Shown here: positions 43,813-52,430 of the stretch, in pieces | Position numbering within the stretch: the first letter of the stretch is position 1 | Layout: every line of letters starts with the position of its first letter | Assembly: GCA_963550135.1 (NCBI GenBank) | Contig: CAUVBP010000005.1 | Span: 1-63,781 of the forward strand | DNA length: 63,781 bases | Source: Saccharimonas sp963550135 | Lineage (GTDB): Bacteria; Patescibacteriota; Saccharimonadia; Saccharimonadales; Saccharimonadaceae | Reading direction: 5' to 3' | The notes under the pieces: generated by a model | The model's database searches: none | Told to the model about the DNA's origin: nothing | What the model saw: the letters and a program-made list of their open reading frames with translations, nothing else | Translations under genes and position numbers: made by a program

Positions 43813-44967
43813 TTATTCTTTACACAACTCATGAAGTTGATAGGTAGGTGTCAATGTTCTTCTATTTATCTTATGGTCACTAGTATCTTGAGTTACGTCC
43901 TCCTGAAAAACATTGTACAGACAGTACCGCTCAAGCATAAGCTTTAGGCTTCTAATAGCTTTATTAACTGACCACCAAATAGCTTGCCTCTTGTCGTTTC
44001 CGACGGGGAGCGAATCGTATTCTAGTTCCATTTTCTCAGCAAATGCTTTGCATAAACTTTCAATTGTCATCGGATCTTTACTTTGCCCCAAAATCCCAAC
44101 CACCAACGGATATAAAGCTTGCTCGCTACAGTTATCCGAACCTGACTCATCTGACTCGATTGAAAACTTAGCCGTACCATCCGGGTATTCAGTGATTTGC
44201 AAACCCCACTTTGTTAACTTTGTTGTTACCACTTCATGAGGCCGTTCGACAGATCGTAAATTTTCTAGCAATGCCGCTTCTTTTTCTAAGTGAGGAGGTT
44301 GTTCGCGCTGAACAGCCGAAGTTGGCACATCCGTAGACACGGTAATGCGGTTTGAAACGTCACCGTGCGATGGGCTGCCGTTAGCCACTGGTCTGCGCGG
44401 TAATGAAACAGACTTTTCCGACTTTTTGGGCGATTCTAGCTTCACCTCTTCGGCGGCCCCAACTGGATCGACCGATGGCGTTTCTGATATAGCAGACCCT
44501 GCTACTCCATCGCTAGTCGTGTCGTTTTCGCTAGCTGGCAACCATGCCCACGATTCAACTTGCGTGTCAGGATCGCAATAATAAACAATGTTTGGATCAT
44601 TCTCTGCCTGTTCAACCCACCTGTTGAATCCTGCTCTATAACGCCGATCAAAAATTTCTGGGTTACGTTCCATATAACTATCGATTACCTGCCAAATTAC
44701 AGGGCTGCCTTTATAAGCTTTCAAAAAAGCAACGACCGCATTGCCAAATTCGTCATATATTTCTCCAGATTTCTGGCATTCTATTTTGGCATTAGCCGCT
44801 TCTTGCTCACGCGTTAGTTTATACGCTCTGTTCGCAAGACTTCCTAGTTCCCCCGTAAGGTCAGCATTATTCAGCCCCTCTTGTGTCGTTGCTAGCTTGC
44901 TAAGTTCATTTCGTACATGGTAGAAATTATCAACTTTTTCAGCAGGAACTCCATCTCTTATTGACAT
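43813..44967 (-). CDS. hypothetical protein, possibly regulatory, downstream of a leader ORF
   Basis: The 384-residue protein has an N-terminal helical part (about residues 1-140, including WQVIDSYMERNPEIFDRRYRAGFNRW), a low-complexity Ser/Glu linker and a C-terminal domain (PDGTAKFSIESDESGS..., RQAIWWSVNKAIRSLKLMLERY) that could be a winged-helix or helical domain. I do not recognise a family. Its ATG overlaps the stop of a 22-codon leader ORF (44958-45026), implying translational coupling. Confidence 0.65.
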   Translation of the reverse strand: MSIRDGVPAEKVDNFYHVRNELSKLATTQEGLNNADLTGELGSLANRAYKLTREQEAANAKIECQKSGEIYDEFGNAVVAFLKAYKGSPVIWQVIDSYMERNPEIFDRRYRAGFNRWVEQAENDPNIVYYCDPDTQVESWAWLPASENDTTSDGVAGSAISETPSVDPVGAAEEVKLESPKKSEKSVSLPRRPVANGSPSHGDVSNRITVSTDVPTSAVQREQPPHLEKEAALLENLRSVERPHEVVTTKLTKWGLQITEYPDGTAKFSIESDESGSDNCSEQALYPLVVGILGQSKDPMTIESLCKAFAEKMELEYDSLPVGNDKRQAIWWSVNKAIRSLKLMLERYCLYNVFQEDVTQDTSDHKINRRTLTPTYQLHELCKE

Positions 44968-45026
44968 AGTACACTCCGGCGCCTCTTTGGATGCTTTTTA
45001 GACACTGGTCTTCCGGTCGTTGTCAT
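44958..45026 (-). CDS. 22-residue basic leader peptide ORF
   Basis: MTTTGRPVSKKHPKRRRSVL followed by CQ and TAA. It has the best SD of the region (GAGGAGGG, 5 nt before the ATG) and a -10-like TATAGT further upstream. Its stop lies 10 nt past the start of the 43813-44967 gene. Either a leader that recruits ribosomes for the downstream gene or a regulatory peptide; the CKRR-type composition is strongly cationic. Confidence 0.5.
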   Translation of the reverse strand: MTTTGRPVSKKHPKRRRSVLCQ

Positions 45027-45120
45027 AAATCCCTCCTCAATTATTTATCAATCATACTATAAAATTGGTATGTCTCAAACCATAACCAATTCATGCCAAT
45101 TATGCTATAATTTTACCAAG

Positions 45121-46266
45121 ATGCGAAAGCAAAAAATACACATACGAAACAGACAACCAAGCCCGCTCGTAGCACAGCACTACGCGGCTAACAAAAAGCA
45201 GTCGCGCCTGCAACGACTGCGCGATTTTATTAATCGTCATCGTATTGCAACAATGTGCATTTGCGGCGTAATCTTGATCGCTATCGGCGGGGCAGTAGCT
45301 TTCGTGTTGACATATCGCGCGCCAGTTGCTAGCAACAACTACACTACACCAGTTCAGAAAAAACCAGTAGAAAAATACTATTCCCATCTCAATGGCATTG
45401 AGGTTACCTCTAAAGCTGATTTATCCAAACCGGTCACTGCCATCATGATTGAAAACTCGCCTGATGCCCGGCCGCATTCCGGACTCAAGCAGGCCGAAGT
45501 CGTCTACGAAGCCATCGCCGAAGGAGGCATCACACGCTTTCTGACGCTATTTCAGCAGCACAAGCCGCAGCTCATCGGCCCAGTCCGCAGCCTGCGTATG
45601 TACTACGTCGATTGGCTAGCGCCATATCAGGCTAGCGTCGCCCATGTCGGCGGCAGCCATGCTTCACTGCAAGAAATTCGTAATGGTAAATATCGCGATA
45701 TTGATCAGTTCTTCAATGGCAGTTCGTACTGGCGCGCCAACGATCGGCGACCGCCGCATAATGTCTATACTAGCTTCGAGAAGTTAGACGCGCTCAACGC
45801 TGGCAAAGGTTATAAATCATCGCAATTCACCAGCTTCGCTCGCGCTGACGGCAAGGCCAGCGACAAACCAAACGCCGTCAGTATCGACATCAATTTCTCT
45901 AGCAGCTGGTACAACACCCATTACGACTATGACAAGGCTAGCAACACCTATCTGCGCAGCATCGGCGGGCAAGCCAGCAACGACCGCGAAGAGGGCAGAT
46001 TAGCACCGAGCGTCGTCATCGCGCTGCATGTCAACGAGACTACCGTCATGGAAGACGGCTGGCGGCAAAGCATCGTTACTACTGGAACTGGTACTGCAAC
46101 AGTGTTTCAGAACGGTACGGCCGCTGAATGCACTTGGCGCAAGAATGACCGCTTTAGCCCGCTCGAGCTCATTGACGCCGCTGGCAAACCAGTCGCGCTA
46201 AATCGCGGACAAACTTGGATTGCCGCTGTACCAAACAGTGGCGGAGGAGGTGTCTCGTGGCAGTAA
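45121..46266 (+). CDS. DUF3048 (YerB-like) secreted or membrane-anchored protein
   Basis: The 381-residue protein has one N-terminal TM helix (MCICGVILIAIGGAVAFVLT) and a DUF3048-type domain: PVTAIMIENSPDARPHSGLKQAEVVYEAIAEGGITRF and GPVRSLRMYYVDWLAPY. YerB-like proteins are lipoproteins or anchored proteins of unknown function in Gram-positives. I use ATG 45121 after TATAAT (45106-45111). It overlaps the start of the kinase gene. Confidence 0.85.
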   Translation: MRKQKIHIRNRQPSPLVAQHYAANKKQSRLQRLRDFINRHRIATMCICGVILIAIGGAVAFVLTYRAPVASNNYTTPVQKKPVEKYYSHLNGIEVTSKADLSKPVTAIMIENSPDARPHSGLKQAEVVYEAIAEGGITRFLTLFQQHKPQLIGPVRSLRMYYVDWLAPYQASVAHVGGSHASLQEIRNGKYRDIDQFFNGSSYWRANDRRPPHNVYTSFEKLDALNAGKGYKSSQFTSFARADGKASDKPNAVSIDINFSSSWYNTHYDYDKASNTYLRSIGGQASNDREEGRLAPSVVIALHVNETTVMEDGWRQSIVTTGTGTATVFQNGTAAECTWRKNDRFSPLELIDAAGKPVALNRGQTWIAAVPNSGGGGVSWQ

Positions 46267-47792
46267 GCGACGCCAAGCCAGTAGTCAAACGCACGCCAGA
46301 AATGCGTGATTTTTGGCGTATTCATCGCAACAAGGTTGCAATAATATCTGTTCTCGTTCAATTATTGGTCGCTTTATCGGTTATTGCAATAATGATCATC
46401 TTGCAGGTTCGTTTGGATGTCTTTCTTATTGCAACAATTGTCATTTCGCTACTAATCATTTCTACTGCAACAAATTTCGCAGTTTTGTCTTTTGCGATGA
46501 TTCCGTTGCGCGACCTCTCGACCGCCCTAGTTAATGCCGCTGGACAAAAAATCGACCAAAAGCTGCCAAACCCTAGCAATAAAGAATACAAAGCTACCGG
46601 CTTTAGCGATATGCTGCTATCTATCTACAAAGAACATACCGAAACCAGCCCAGACAAAACTAGCGCAACTGACGATCTAGCCAGCGCCCTCAACCTGACA
46701 AGCACCGGTATAATTATTCTCGACAAGAACAATGGCGTAATTTTCGCTAACCGCGCCGCGCCAATCTCGCTCGACGCCAAAGGTGCTTATCATTTTGACT
46801 TGCTATTTGACGACGGCACCGACCTGATTGAATGGCTCAACCAACACCGTACCGACAATGTTCGCGCCCGCAAAATTTGGCTGCGAGTTCCCAACAAGGT
46901 CATCGGGCAGGAAGACCGCCGTATTTTCAATATCACTGTCGATTTTGAACAAGGTAATACCGCGGATGCTATCATTACCGCCTACGACGAGACTGAAATC
47001 TACCAACCAGAAGACGACGACCTTGACTTCATCTCGTTCGCAGCTCATGAGTTGCGCGGGCCAATCACTGTTATCCGCGGCTACCTCGACGTGCTAGCGC
47101 TCGAACTCGATAGTAAACTCGAGCCCGATCAAAAAGAGCTTTTCCAGAGATTAATCGTTAGCGGCAATCGCTTGTCTGGCTACATCAACAATATCCTCAA
47201 CACCAGTCGTTACGACCGCCGCCACCTCAAACTCCAACTACACGAAGATTCGTTGGCGACAATCTACGAGACTATCCGCGACGATATGGAACTGCGTGCC
47301 CGCTCGCAGCATCGTTCACTATCCGTTGACATTCCAAGCGATTTGCCAACCGTTGCCGCCGACCGCTCTAGTATTTCCGAAGTGCTATCCAACCTTATCG
47401 ACAATGCTATCAAATATTCCGACGAGGGCGGCGCTGTGCGCGTCACTGCTCGGGCCAAAGACAAGCATGTCGAAGTTTCGGTCGCCGACAATGGCATCGG
47501 CATTCCAGCCAGCGTCATCAACAATCTCTTCCACAAGTTCTACCGCAGCCACCGCAGCCGCGAGACAGTCGCTGGCACTGGCATCGGCTTATATCTCAGC
47601 AAAGCCATCATTGAAAGCCATGGCGGTACCATCGGCGTATCAAGCATTGAAGGGCAGGGAGCAACTTTTACCTTCACGCTACCAATCTACGCCGCCGTTT
47701 CTGATAAACTGCATAACGCCGACAATTCCAACACCGAAATCATCTCGGCAGGCAACAGCTGGATTAAAAATCACACTAAATACACGGGGTAA
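46257..47792 (+). CDS. membrane sensor histidine kinase
   Basis: The 511-residue kinase has two TM helices (residues about 28-80), a PAS-like segment (TSTGIIILDKNNGVIFANR), HisKA SFAAHELRGPITVIRGY with the phospho-His and HATPase motifs NAIKYSDEGG, DNGIGIP and GTGIGLYL. The GTG start (46257) is 6 nt after GGAGGAGG and overlaps the DUF3048 stop. The cognate regulator follows 13 nt later. Confidence 0.92.
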   Translation: MAVSDAKPVVKRTPEMRDFWRIHRNKVAIISVLVQLLVALSVIAIMIILQVRLDVFLIATIVISLLIISTATNFAVLSFAMIPLRDLSTALVNAAGQKIDQKLPNPSNKEYKATGFSDMLLSIYKEHTETSPDKTSATDDLASALNLTSTGIIILDKNNGVIFANRAAPISLDAKGAYHFDLLFDDGTDLIEWLNQHRTDNVRARKIWLRVPNKVIGQEDRRIFNITVDFEQGNTADAIITAYDETEIYQPEDDDLDFISFAAHELRGPITVIRGYLDVLALELDSKLEPDQKELFQRLIVSGNRLSGYINNILNTSRYDRRHLKLQLHEDSLATIYETIRDDMELRARSQHRSLSVDIPSDLPTVAADRSSISEVLSNLIDNAIKYSDEGGAVRVTARAKDKHVEVSVADNGIGIPASVINNLFHKFYRSHRSRETVAGTGIGLYLSKAIIESHGGTIGVSSIEGQGATFTFTLPIYAAVSDKLHNADNSNTEIISAGNSWIKNHTKYTG

Positions 47793-47805
47793 ATAGGAGA
47801 GTATT

Positions 47806-48183
47806 ATGGCAATTTCCACAATCTTAGTCATCGAAGACGACCGTTTCATCGGCGAGATGTACGTTCGCAGCCTCAAAATGGCTGGCTACAACGTCGAGTG
47901 GGCGGTGGACGGCCACGATGGTTTGGTTATGGCTACTAATCAGCATTACGATTTAATTTTGCTCGATATCATGCTGCCAGAGATGCGCGGCACCGAAATC
48001 ATGACCGCCATCCGCAAATTCGAAGAAAACAGCGCCGAGAAGTCGCGTATCGTCGTCATGACAAATTTCGATCAAGACGAGAAAAGCCGCGCCGCCCTAG
48101 AGAACGACGCCGACGCCTACCTGATTAAGGCTGAAATTACGCCGCGCCGCCTAATCGAAATCATTCAGCAGCTCGATAGCTAG
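47806..48183 (+). CDS. single-domain response regulator
   Basis: The 125-residue receiver-only protein has phospho-Asp54 (LILLDIMLP), Thr86 (VVMTNFD) and Lys108 (YLIKAE). No output domain follows, so it is a CheY-like signal carrier or partner of a DNA-binding protein elsewhere. It follows the kinase gene, a GGAGAG SD precedes it, and a tRNA-Glu lies 38 nt after the stop. Confidence 0.93.
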   Translation: MAISTILVIEDDRFIGEMYVRSLKMAGYNVEWAVDGHDGLVMATNQHYDLILLDIMLPEMRGTEIMTAIRKFEENSAEKSRIVVMTNFDQDEKSRAALENDADAYLIKAEITPRRLIEIIQQLDS

Positions 48184-48221
48184 ACAATACCCAGCTCTGC
48201 TGCTATAATATCCAGCAGTCT

Positions 48222-48296
48222 GGCTCTATCGTCTAGCGGTTAGGACACCGGGTTCTCATCCCGGCAACCCGGGTTCGATTCCCGGTAGAGTCACCA
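48222..48296 (+). tRNA. tRNA-Glu (CUC anticodon)
   Basis: Acceptor GGCTCTA pairs with TAGAGTC, anticodon loop TTCTCAT, T-arm GGTTCGATTCC, discriminator A, encoded CCA. A -10 TATAAT lies 19 nt upstream; a terminator follows. It marks the boundary between housekeeping genes and the accessory region. Confidence 0.94.
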
Positions 48297-48309
48297 TAAA
48301 GGGATTACG

Positions 48310-48332
48310 ATACTCTTCGGAGTCTTTTTTTT
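48310..48332 (+). terminator. terminator after tRNA-Glu
   Basis: ACTC (48312-48315), TTCG loop, GAGT (48320-48323) followed by C and eight Ts. A strong T-run terminator. Confidence 0.85.
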
Positions 48333-48409
48333 GTATATAGATTTAATATAATGGACCGCTGCATTACCCCCCCATACTACAATAATCGCCTCGGTGCTAT
48401 AATGAATGT

Positions 48410-49528
48410 ATGCAGCAAATAGTCTTGGTTGTAAAGGCGCAAACTAGTGGTGAAGCGCAGGATATTTTAGATAGAATAGGAATCAAAAAAGATTCTTCCG
48501 ATAAATTTGAAGCTATGTCCGAAAAGCTGTTTCTTGTAACAATAAAACGCAGTGAGCAAATAGATCCTCAAATATATGCTAATATACACAAAAGTCTTGA
48601 AATAGGTATACTGAGTGATTCGAGTTCTCGCGAACGGGCGGAAGAAGTTTTCAGGGCTGTCTATAAAGTGGAGATTCAATTGCGTAAATTGCTGCTATAT
48701 CTACCTGATTTAGTTGAGACGTATTATGATATTTTGTTGCAGCACGGAAAGTATCTAGACAAATGTAAATCAAAGAATACTGAAAATAATTTAATTTTCA
48801 AAAAGAATTTAGATACACTGGTTTCTTATTTAACTCTAGGCGAGATAATAGAAATTCTAGGATACGATTTCTCATGGTCTTCACATCAGTTAACTGCTGA
48901 CGATCTGAATGAGTTGCTAAACAGAAGCAGTTCTTTTGAAGACTTCAAAGCAAAGTTTGGCGAGAAATGCAGAGCTATTATTATCTGGGATGTGATTGCC
49001 AAGGAAATCTTGCAAAAGGATATATCTTGGAAGGACATGAAGATCAAGTTAAATAAGTTGAAGGAGTATAGAGACGCCGCAGCTCATCATAATCATTTTA
49101 CAGAGAAGAAAAAAATAAATGCTATAGAACTAGCTAAGAAAATTGAAAAAGATATTAAGCTTCCAGCGAAGTCTTCATTGTCTCCAGAACAGCAAGCCCA
49201 ACTACAAATCCTTGGTGAACAAATAGCAAATAGTCTACAAAGTATACAGAAGATATATTTCAATACAGAAACACTTAGACAATTAGCAGAATATCAGCAA
49301 TCTTTAGCATCCAATATGATCAAAAACTTTAGTACACCAAGTTATCTTAAAAATTTTGGCGAAATATTAAATAAAACCTGTCCGACGATTAAAAATATAG
49401 GTGAATCACTTTCAAAATTGACACCCTACATACCCCCTATTCCCCCTATTCAATATAGCTTTCTGAGAGCCGAAGACGACAAACATGTCGATAGTAAAAG
49501 TATCGAAAATGATACGCCAGACGAATAA
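48410..49528 (+). CDS. HEPN-motif protein, possible RNase/abortive-infection effector
   Basis: The 372-residue protein is helical and unusually AT-rich compared with its neighbours. Residues 221-227 read RDAAAHH, the R-X4-H motif of HEPN/Swt1-type RNA-cleaving domains, within KEYRDAAAHHNHF. The N-terminal half has no family I recognise; a late segment is rich in Ile/Pro (YIPPIPPIQYSF). TATAAT (48398-48403) ends 6 nt before the ATG. It could act in phage defence or as a toxin; that is inference from motif and context. Confidence 0.55.
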   Translation: MQQIVLVVKAQTSGEAQDILDRIGIKKDSSDKFEAMSEKLFLVTIKRSEQIDPQIYANIHKSLEIGILSDSSSRERAEEVFRAVYKVEIQLRKLLLYLPDLVETYYDILLQHGKYLDKCKSKNTENNLIFKKNLDTLVSYLTLGEIIEILGYDFSWSSHQLTADDLNELLNRSSSFEDFKAKFGEKCRAIIIWDVIAKEILQKDISWKDMKIKLNKLKEYRDAAAHHNHFTEKKKINAIELAKKIEKDIKLPAKSSLSPEQQAQLQILGEQIANSLQSIQKIYFNTETLRQLAEYQQSLASNMIKNFSTPSYLKNFGEILNKTCPTIKNIGESLSKLTPYIPPIPPIQYSFLRAEDDKHVDSKSIENDTPDE

Positions 49529-49555
49529 AAAAGAAATCTAAAAGCCCCAAGAACA

Positions 49556-49584
49556 TTGACCCAACTGCAAGCGCTATGTATAAT
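49556..49584 (+). promoter_or_regulatory. promoter of the T-box/hisG transcript
   Basis: TTGACC (49556-49561), a 17-nt spacer, TATAAT (49579-49584). Transcription would start near 49591-49592, i.e. exactly at the left end of the 233-bp repeat, so the repeat corresponds to the transcribed leader. Confidence 0.8.
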
Positions 49585-49591
49585 CCTAAAC

Positions 49592-49824
49592 ATAAAGCGT
49601 CCGAGTTCCAGTCACGCCGGAACGAGCTGGGTGTCAAAATACACCACGGGAGTGAAGCCGTAAAGTCACACAACCGAAATCGCGATCCATCGTAGAGCCG
49701 GTAATGAGCGCTATAATTCAGTAATGAACTATAGAACAAGGATGGGACCGCGGGAGGTCTCTTTTTTGATCTCTCGTTCCTTGGGTAAATAATATAAATT
49801 TATTGTGCCTGAGGAGGTTTTATC
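49592..49824 (+). promoter_or_regulatory. T-box riboswitch (tRNA-His-type) leader of hisG; one arm of a 233-bp perfect inverted repeat
   Basis: Contains the T-box sequence TGGGACCGCG. The antiterminator is exact: CAAGGA (49737-49742), bulge TGGGACC (49743-49749), GCGGGAG (49750-49756), CTCTCGT (49771-49777), TCCTTG (49778-49783). The competing terminator is GGGACC (49744-49749), loop, GGTCTC (49756-49761), T6. Bulge TGGG would pair with an NCCA whose discriminator is C, diagnostic of tRNA-His. GAGGAGG SD at 49811-49817. Specifier codon not resolved; CAC occurs at 49667. Confidence 0.85.
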
Positions 49825-50706
49825 GTGGATAAGAAATTAAACAAAGAAAACTTAAAAATTGCTATTCAAAAAGATGGACGACTTACCGAAGACTCTCTGA
49901 GAACACTGCGGATGATGGGTCTTGAGTTCGAGGTGTATGGCCGTAGACTTTTTGCCACATGTCGCAACTATCCAGTTGAAATCTTGTTTTGCCGCGACGA
50001 TGATATACCTGGCTATATAGAGCGCGGCGTTGTAGACATTGGTATTGTTGGCCAAAACGTTTTACGTGAAGCTGGGGTTACTGCTACGCGTGAAGTTCTG
50101 CGTCCGGGATTTGGCTATTGTAAGCTTGTTGCCGCTGTTCCTAAAGAATCAAATATTACTACGATTAAAGATTTGCAAGGAAAAATAATTGCTACGACTT
50201 TCCCAAACACAACTAGAAAATATTTTGTGAAACGCGGTATTGACATTGAAACTACTGTGATTGCTGGATCGGTTGAAATTGCACCTGCGCTTGGAGTAGC
50301 AGATGCGATTGTTGGCATAACGGCTACCGGCAGCACTCTTTTATTAAATGACCTACGCCCGATAGAAACAATTCTAGAAACCGAAGCCGTTCTTGTTAGA
50401 AACGAAAAGAAGCTTTCAAAAGACAAGGAAGATCTAATTACTCAGATGCTAGTACGTCTTGAGTCGGCGCTTGCTGCAAAGAATTTGAAATATATTATGA
50501 TGAACGCGCCAAAAGAAAATATCGATAAAATTAAAAATATTGCCCCTGGACTTGATGCTCCAACTGTAGTGGAATTAACGAAGCCTGGTTGGCTAGCCGT
50601 ACACGCCGTCATGGATGAAGATGAGTTTTGGAAGGTAGCTAACAAATTGAAAAGTCTTGGCGCGCGCGGGATTCTCGTGTCACCGATTGAAAAAATCATA
50701 GCATAA
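49825..50706 (+). CDS. hisG: ATP phosphoribosyltransferase, long form
   Basis: The 293-residue enzyme joins ATP and PRPP to give phosphoribosyl-ATP, step 1 of histidine synthesis. It has KIAIQKDGRLTEDSLRTL, VDIGIVGQNVL, the phosphate loop EIAPALGVADAIVGITATGSTL and a C-terminal ACT-like feedback domain (PGWLAVHAVMDEDEFW...LGARGILVSPIEKII), so it is the long form needing no HisZ. GTG start is 7 nt after the SD, directly after the T-box leader. Only hisE follows; the other his genes are not here. Confidence 0.94.
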   Translation: MDKKLNKENLKIAIQKDGRLTEDSLRTLRMMGLEFEVYGRRLFATCRNYPVEILFCRDDDIPGYIERGVVDIGIVGQNVLREAGVTATREVLRPGFGYCKLVAAVPKESNITTIKDLQGKIIATTFPNTTRKYFVKRGIDIETTVIAGSVEIAPALGVADAIVGITATGSTLLLNDLRPIETILETEAVLVRNEKKLSKDKEDLITQMLVRLESALAAKNLKYIMMNAPKENIDKIKNIAPGLDAPTVVELTKPGWLAVHAVMDEDEFWKVANKLKSLGARGILVSPIEKIIA

Positions 50707-50715
50707 GGAGGATGT

Positions 50716-51006
50716 ATGACAATTAGAGAATTATACGAAATCATAGAGAGCAGACGCAACAGCGATGAAGACATGTCCTACACAAGACAATTATTCGACA
50801 GAGGCTTAGATAGGATTATCCAAAAAGTTGGCGAAGAATCAGTTGAAGTTGTGATCGCTGCAAAGAATGATGAAAACGATGAATTTATTGGCGAGGTTGC
50901 CGATCTGGTTTATCACCTCCTAGTTTTGTTGGTTGCCAAAGATATTAAGATTACCGATATAGAGCGGTGCCTTCAAGAACGTCACGATAAGTCGCAAATG
51001 AGTTGA
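50716..51006 (+). CDS. hisE: phosphoribosyl-ATP pyrophosphatase
   Basis: The 96-residue all-alpha NTP pyrophosphatase has the HisE signature: IIQKVGEESVEVVIAAK, EFIGEVADLVYHLLVLLVAK. It hydrolyses PR-ATP to PR-AMP, step 2 of the pathway. A GGAGGA SD lies 3-8 nt before ATG 50716, 9 nt after hisG. No hisI domain is fused, and none follows. Confidence 0.93.
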   Translation: MTIRELYEIIESRRNSDEDMSYTRQLFDRGLDRIIQKVGEESVEVVIAAKNDENDEFIGEVADLVYHLLVLLVAKDIKITDIERCLQERHDKSQMS

Positions 51007-51074
51007 ATATATAACGAGAGTGTGACAATATCACCGTAAGGTTGGACAGCACATTCAAAATTAAGGAGAGAATA

Positions 51075-51839
51075 ATGATGAACTCAACAACCACGGCTGT
51101 CATCACTGCTGCGAACGGTAATGGAACGGCAATTGAAGTCATTGCTAGTCCGCTTACCCGTATGGAGTATGCTAGTCGAGGACGGATGCTAGGAGAGAGC
51201 ACGGAGAAGCTTGGCGCCGAACAGGCCGGTTTTCTTGTGTCGTCGCAAAGTCATTTTGAAATGGCTGGTGGAGAGTTCTGCGGTAATGCATCGCGGGCAG
51301 CTGCTGTACTGTTCTCGAAACTGCGAGGCGCTGATAACGTAGAATTTACGGTATCTGGCTTCAAAGGTCTCGTTAGCGCGACTGTCGATAGGCGGTCAGA
51401 TAACGAGTACTATGTCCGATGCAGGTTTCCGGGTATGTCTGTCGGGGTTTACCCTGTCGAAGGCCATGAACAGATGATAAACATCGTCGATCTTGGTGGC
51501 ATCGTCCATGTTGTGGTAGAGAGTAGATTCCCAGCTCAAGCAGAGGTCTACCGGGAGACGCACCATCACCTGACAGAAGAACTAAGTCTTCGCGAGCGAG
51601 ACGCCGTTGGGGTGGTCTGGATTGAAAGGAAGGACGATTCTGTTGCGATTCATCCTGTAGTATGGGTGAGGAGTATCGATACGTTTTTCTATGAATCATC
51701 GTGTGGCTCTGGTACGATTGCGGCGTGTGCTGTAACTGGCGTCTCAGACATCATTCAGCCAACCGGTAAGATTATCCGGGCCGAAGTTGACGGTGATTTT
51801 GTGACTCTCGAGAGTGATATGGAGGTCGTTCATGATTGA
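51075..51839 (+). CDS. DapF/CntK-like amino-acid racemase (possible histidine racemase)
   Basis: The 254-residue PLP-independent racemase-fold protein has the two catalytic cysteines: Cys69 in MAGGEFCGNASR and Cys210 in FYESSCGSGTIAACAV. Standard DapF has ECGNGXR and ERGXGET..ACGTG; the ERGXGE motif is absent. The EFCGNA and ESSCGSGT wording is closer to the staphylopine histidine racemase CntK. SD AAGGAGAG lies 4 nt before ATG 51075. Co-transcription with hisG and hisE under a His-type T-box favours histidine as substrate; inference. Confidence 0.7.
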   Translation: MMNSTTTAVITAANGNGTAIEVIASPLTRMEYASRGRMLGESTEKLGAEQAGFLVSSQSHFEMAGGEFCGNASRAAAVLFSKLRGADNVEFTVSGFKGLVSATVDRRSDNEYYVRCRFPGMSVGVYPVEGHEQMINIVDLGGIVHVVVESRFPAQAEVYRETHHHLTEELSLRERDAVGVVWIERKDDSVAIHPVVWVRSIDTFFYESSCGSGTIAACAVTGVSDIIQPTGKIIRAEVDGDFVTLESDMEVVHD

Positions 51840-52416
51840 GTATACTATCGCTAGAGACACAGCTGATGTGGCTGGGTTCACATCTCTGTATCAGGAGGCT
51901 TTTGGCGGAGCTCCTTATTTTGAAGTGTATCCGAGATATAGGATACGCAAAGAAATCTGGGGTCCCCACCTGGAAAGAGGAGTCATAGTTCTTGCAAAGG
52001 ATGATGGCTCTGTCGTGGGTTTTTGCTGTGCGCTTCCTGTAGACGATGCCCCTGACGATGTTAGAGAATTTCTGCAAGACTCGCAAGAAATTCTCGCAGA
52101 TAGCAATCAGATGTGGTATATCTCAGAGTTGGGCGTGGCTTTGAGTCATCGTGGCCGAAAAATTGCCTACGCCGTGACTGAGCGATGCCTCTCTGAGGCG
52201 AATCGCCTCGGAGGCGCATACTACGTCATGAGGACGGCGGCCAAAGGATCCAGCTCAAGACATATGTTCTTGAGGATGGGATCTACTGAGATTTCTGAGG
52301 TCCAAGACGTGTCGGCTCAGACGGAAGAAAACCACTCCCAGAGTACCCAGCGAATTTGGCTTTATGGCAACTGCAGTTTCGCGCTACAGAACCTTAAAGC
52401 TCTCTCCGCCTCCTGA
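51832..52416 (+). CDS. GNAT-family N-acetyltransferase
   Basis: The 194-residue protein resembles GNAT enzymes: GVIVLAKDDGSVVGFCCALPV (beta strands), ELGVALSHRGRKIAYAVTERCL (acetyl-CoA-binding region, Arg-Gly at RGRKIA) and NRLGGAYYVMRTAAKGSSSRHMFLRMG. GNATs acetylate amines with acetyl-CoA. It overlaps the racemase stop by 8 bases, with SD GGAGGT inside the upstream gene. Substrate unknown; co-expression with the racemase suggests a modified amino acid. Confidence 0.75.
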   Translation: MIEYTIARDTADVAGFTSLYQEAFGGAPYFEVYPRYRIRKEIWGPHLERGVIVLAKDDGSVVGFCCALPVDDAPDDVREFLQDSQEILADSNQMWYISELGVALSHRGRKIAYAVTERCLSEANRLGGAYYVMRTAAKGSSSRHMFLRMGSTEISEVQDVSAQTEENHSQSTQRIWLYGNCSFALQNLKALSAS

Positions 52417-52430
52417 CCAACCACCACGGG

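Noticed and set aside
48222..48296. tRNA-Glu as an att site with a duplicated 3' end downstream
   Set aside because: No second copy of the tRNA 3' sequence and no integrase found in the window.
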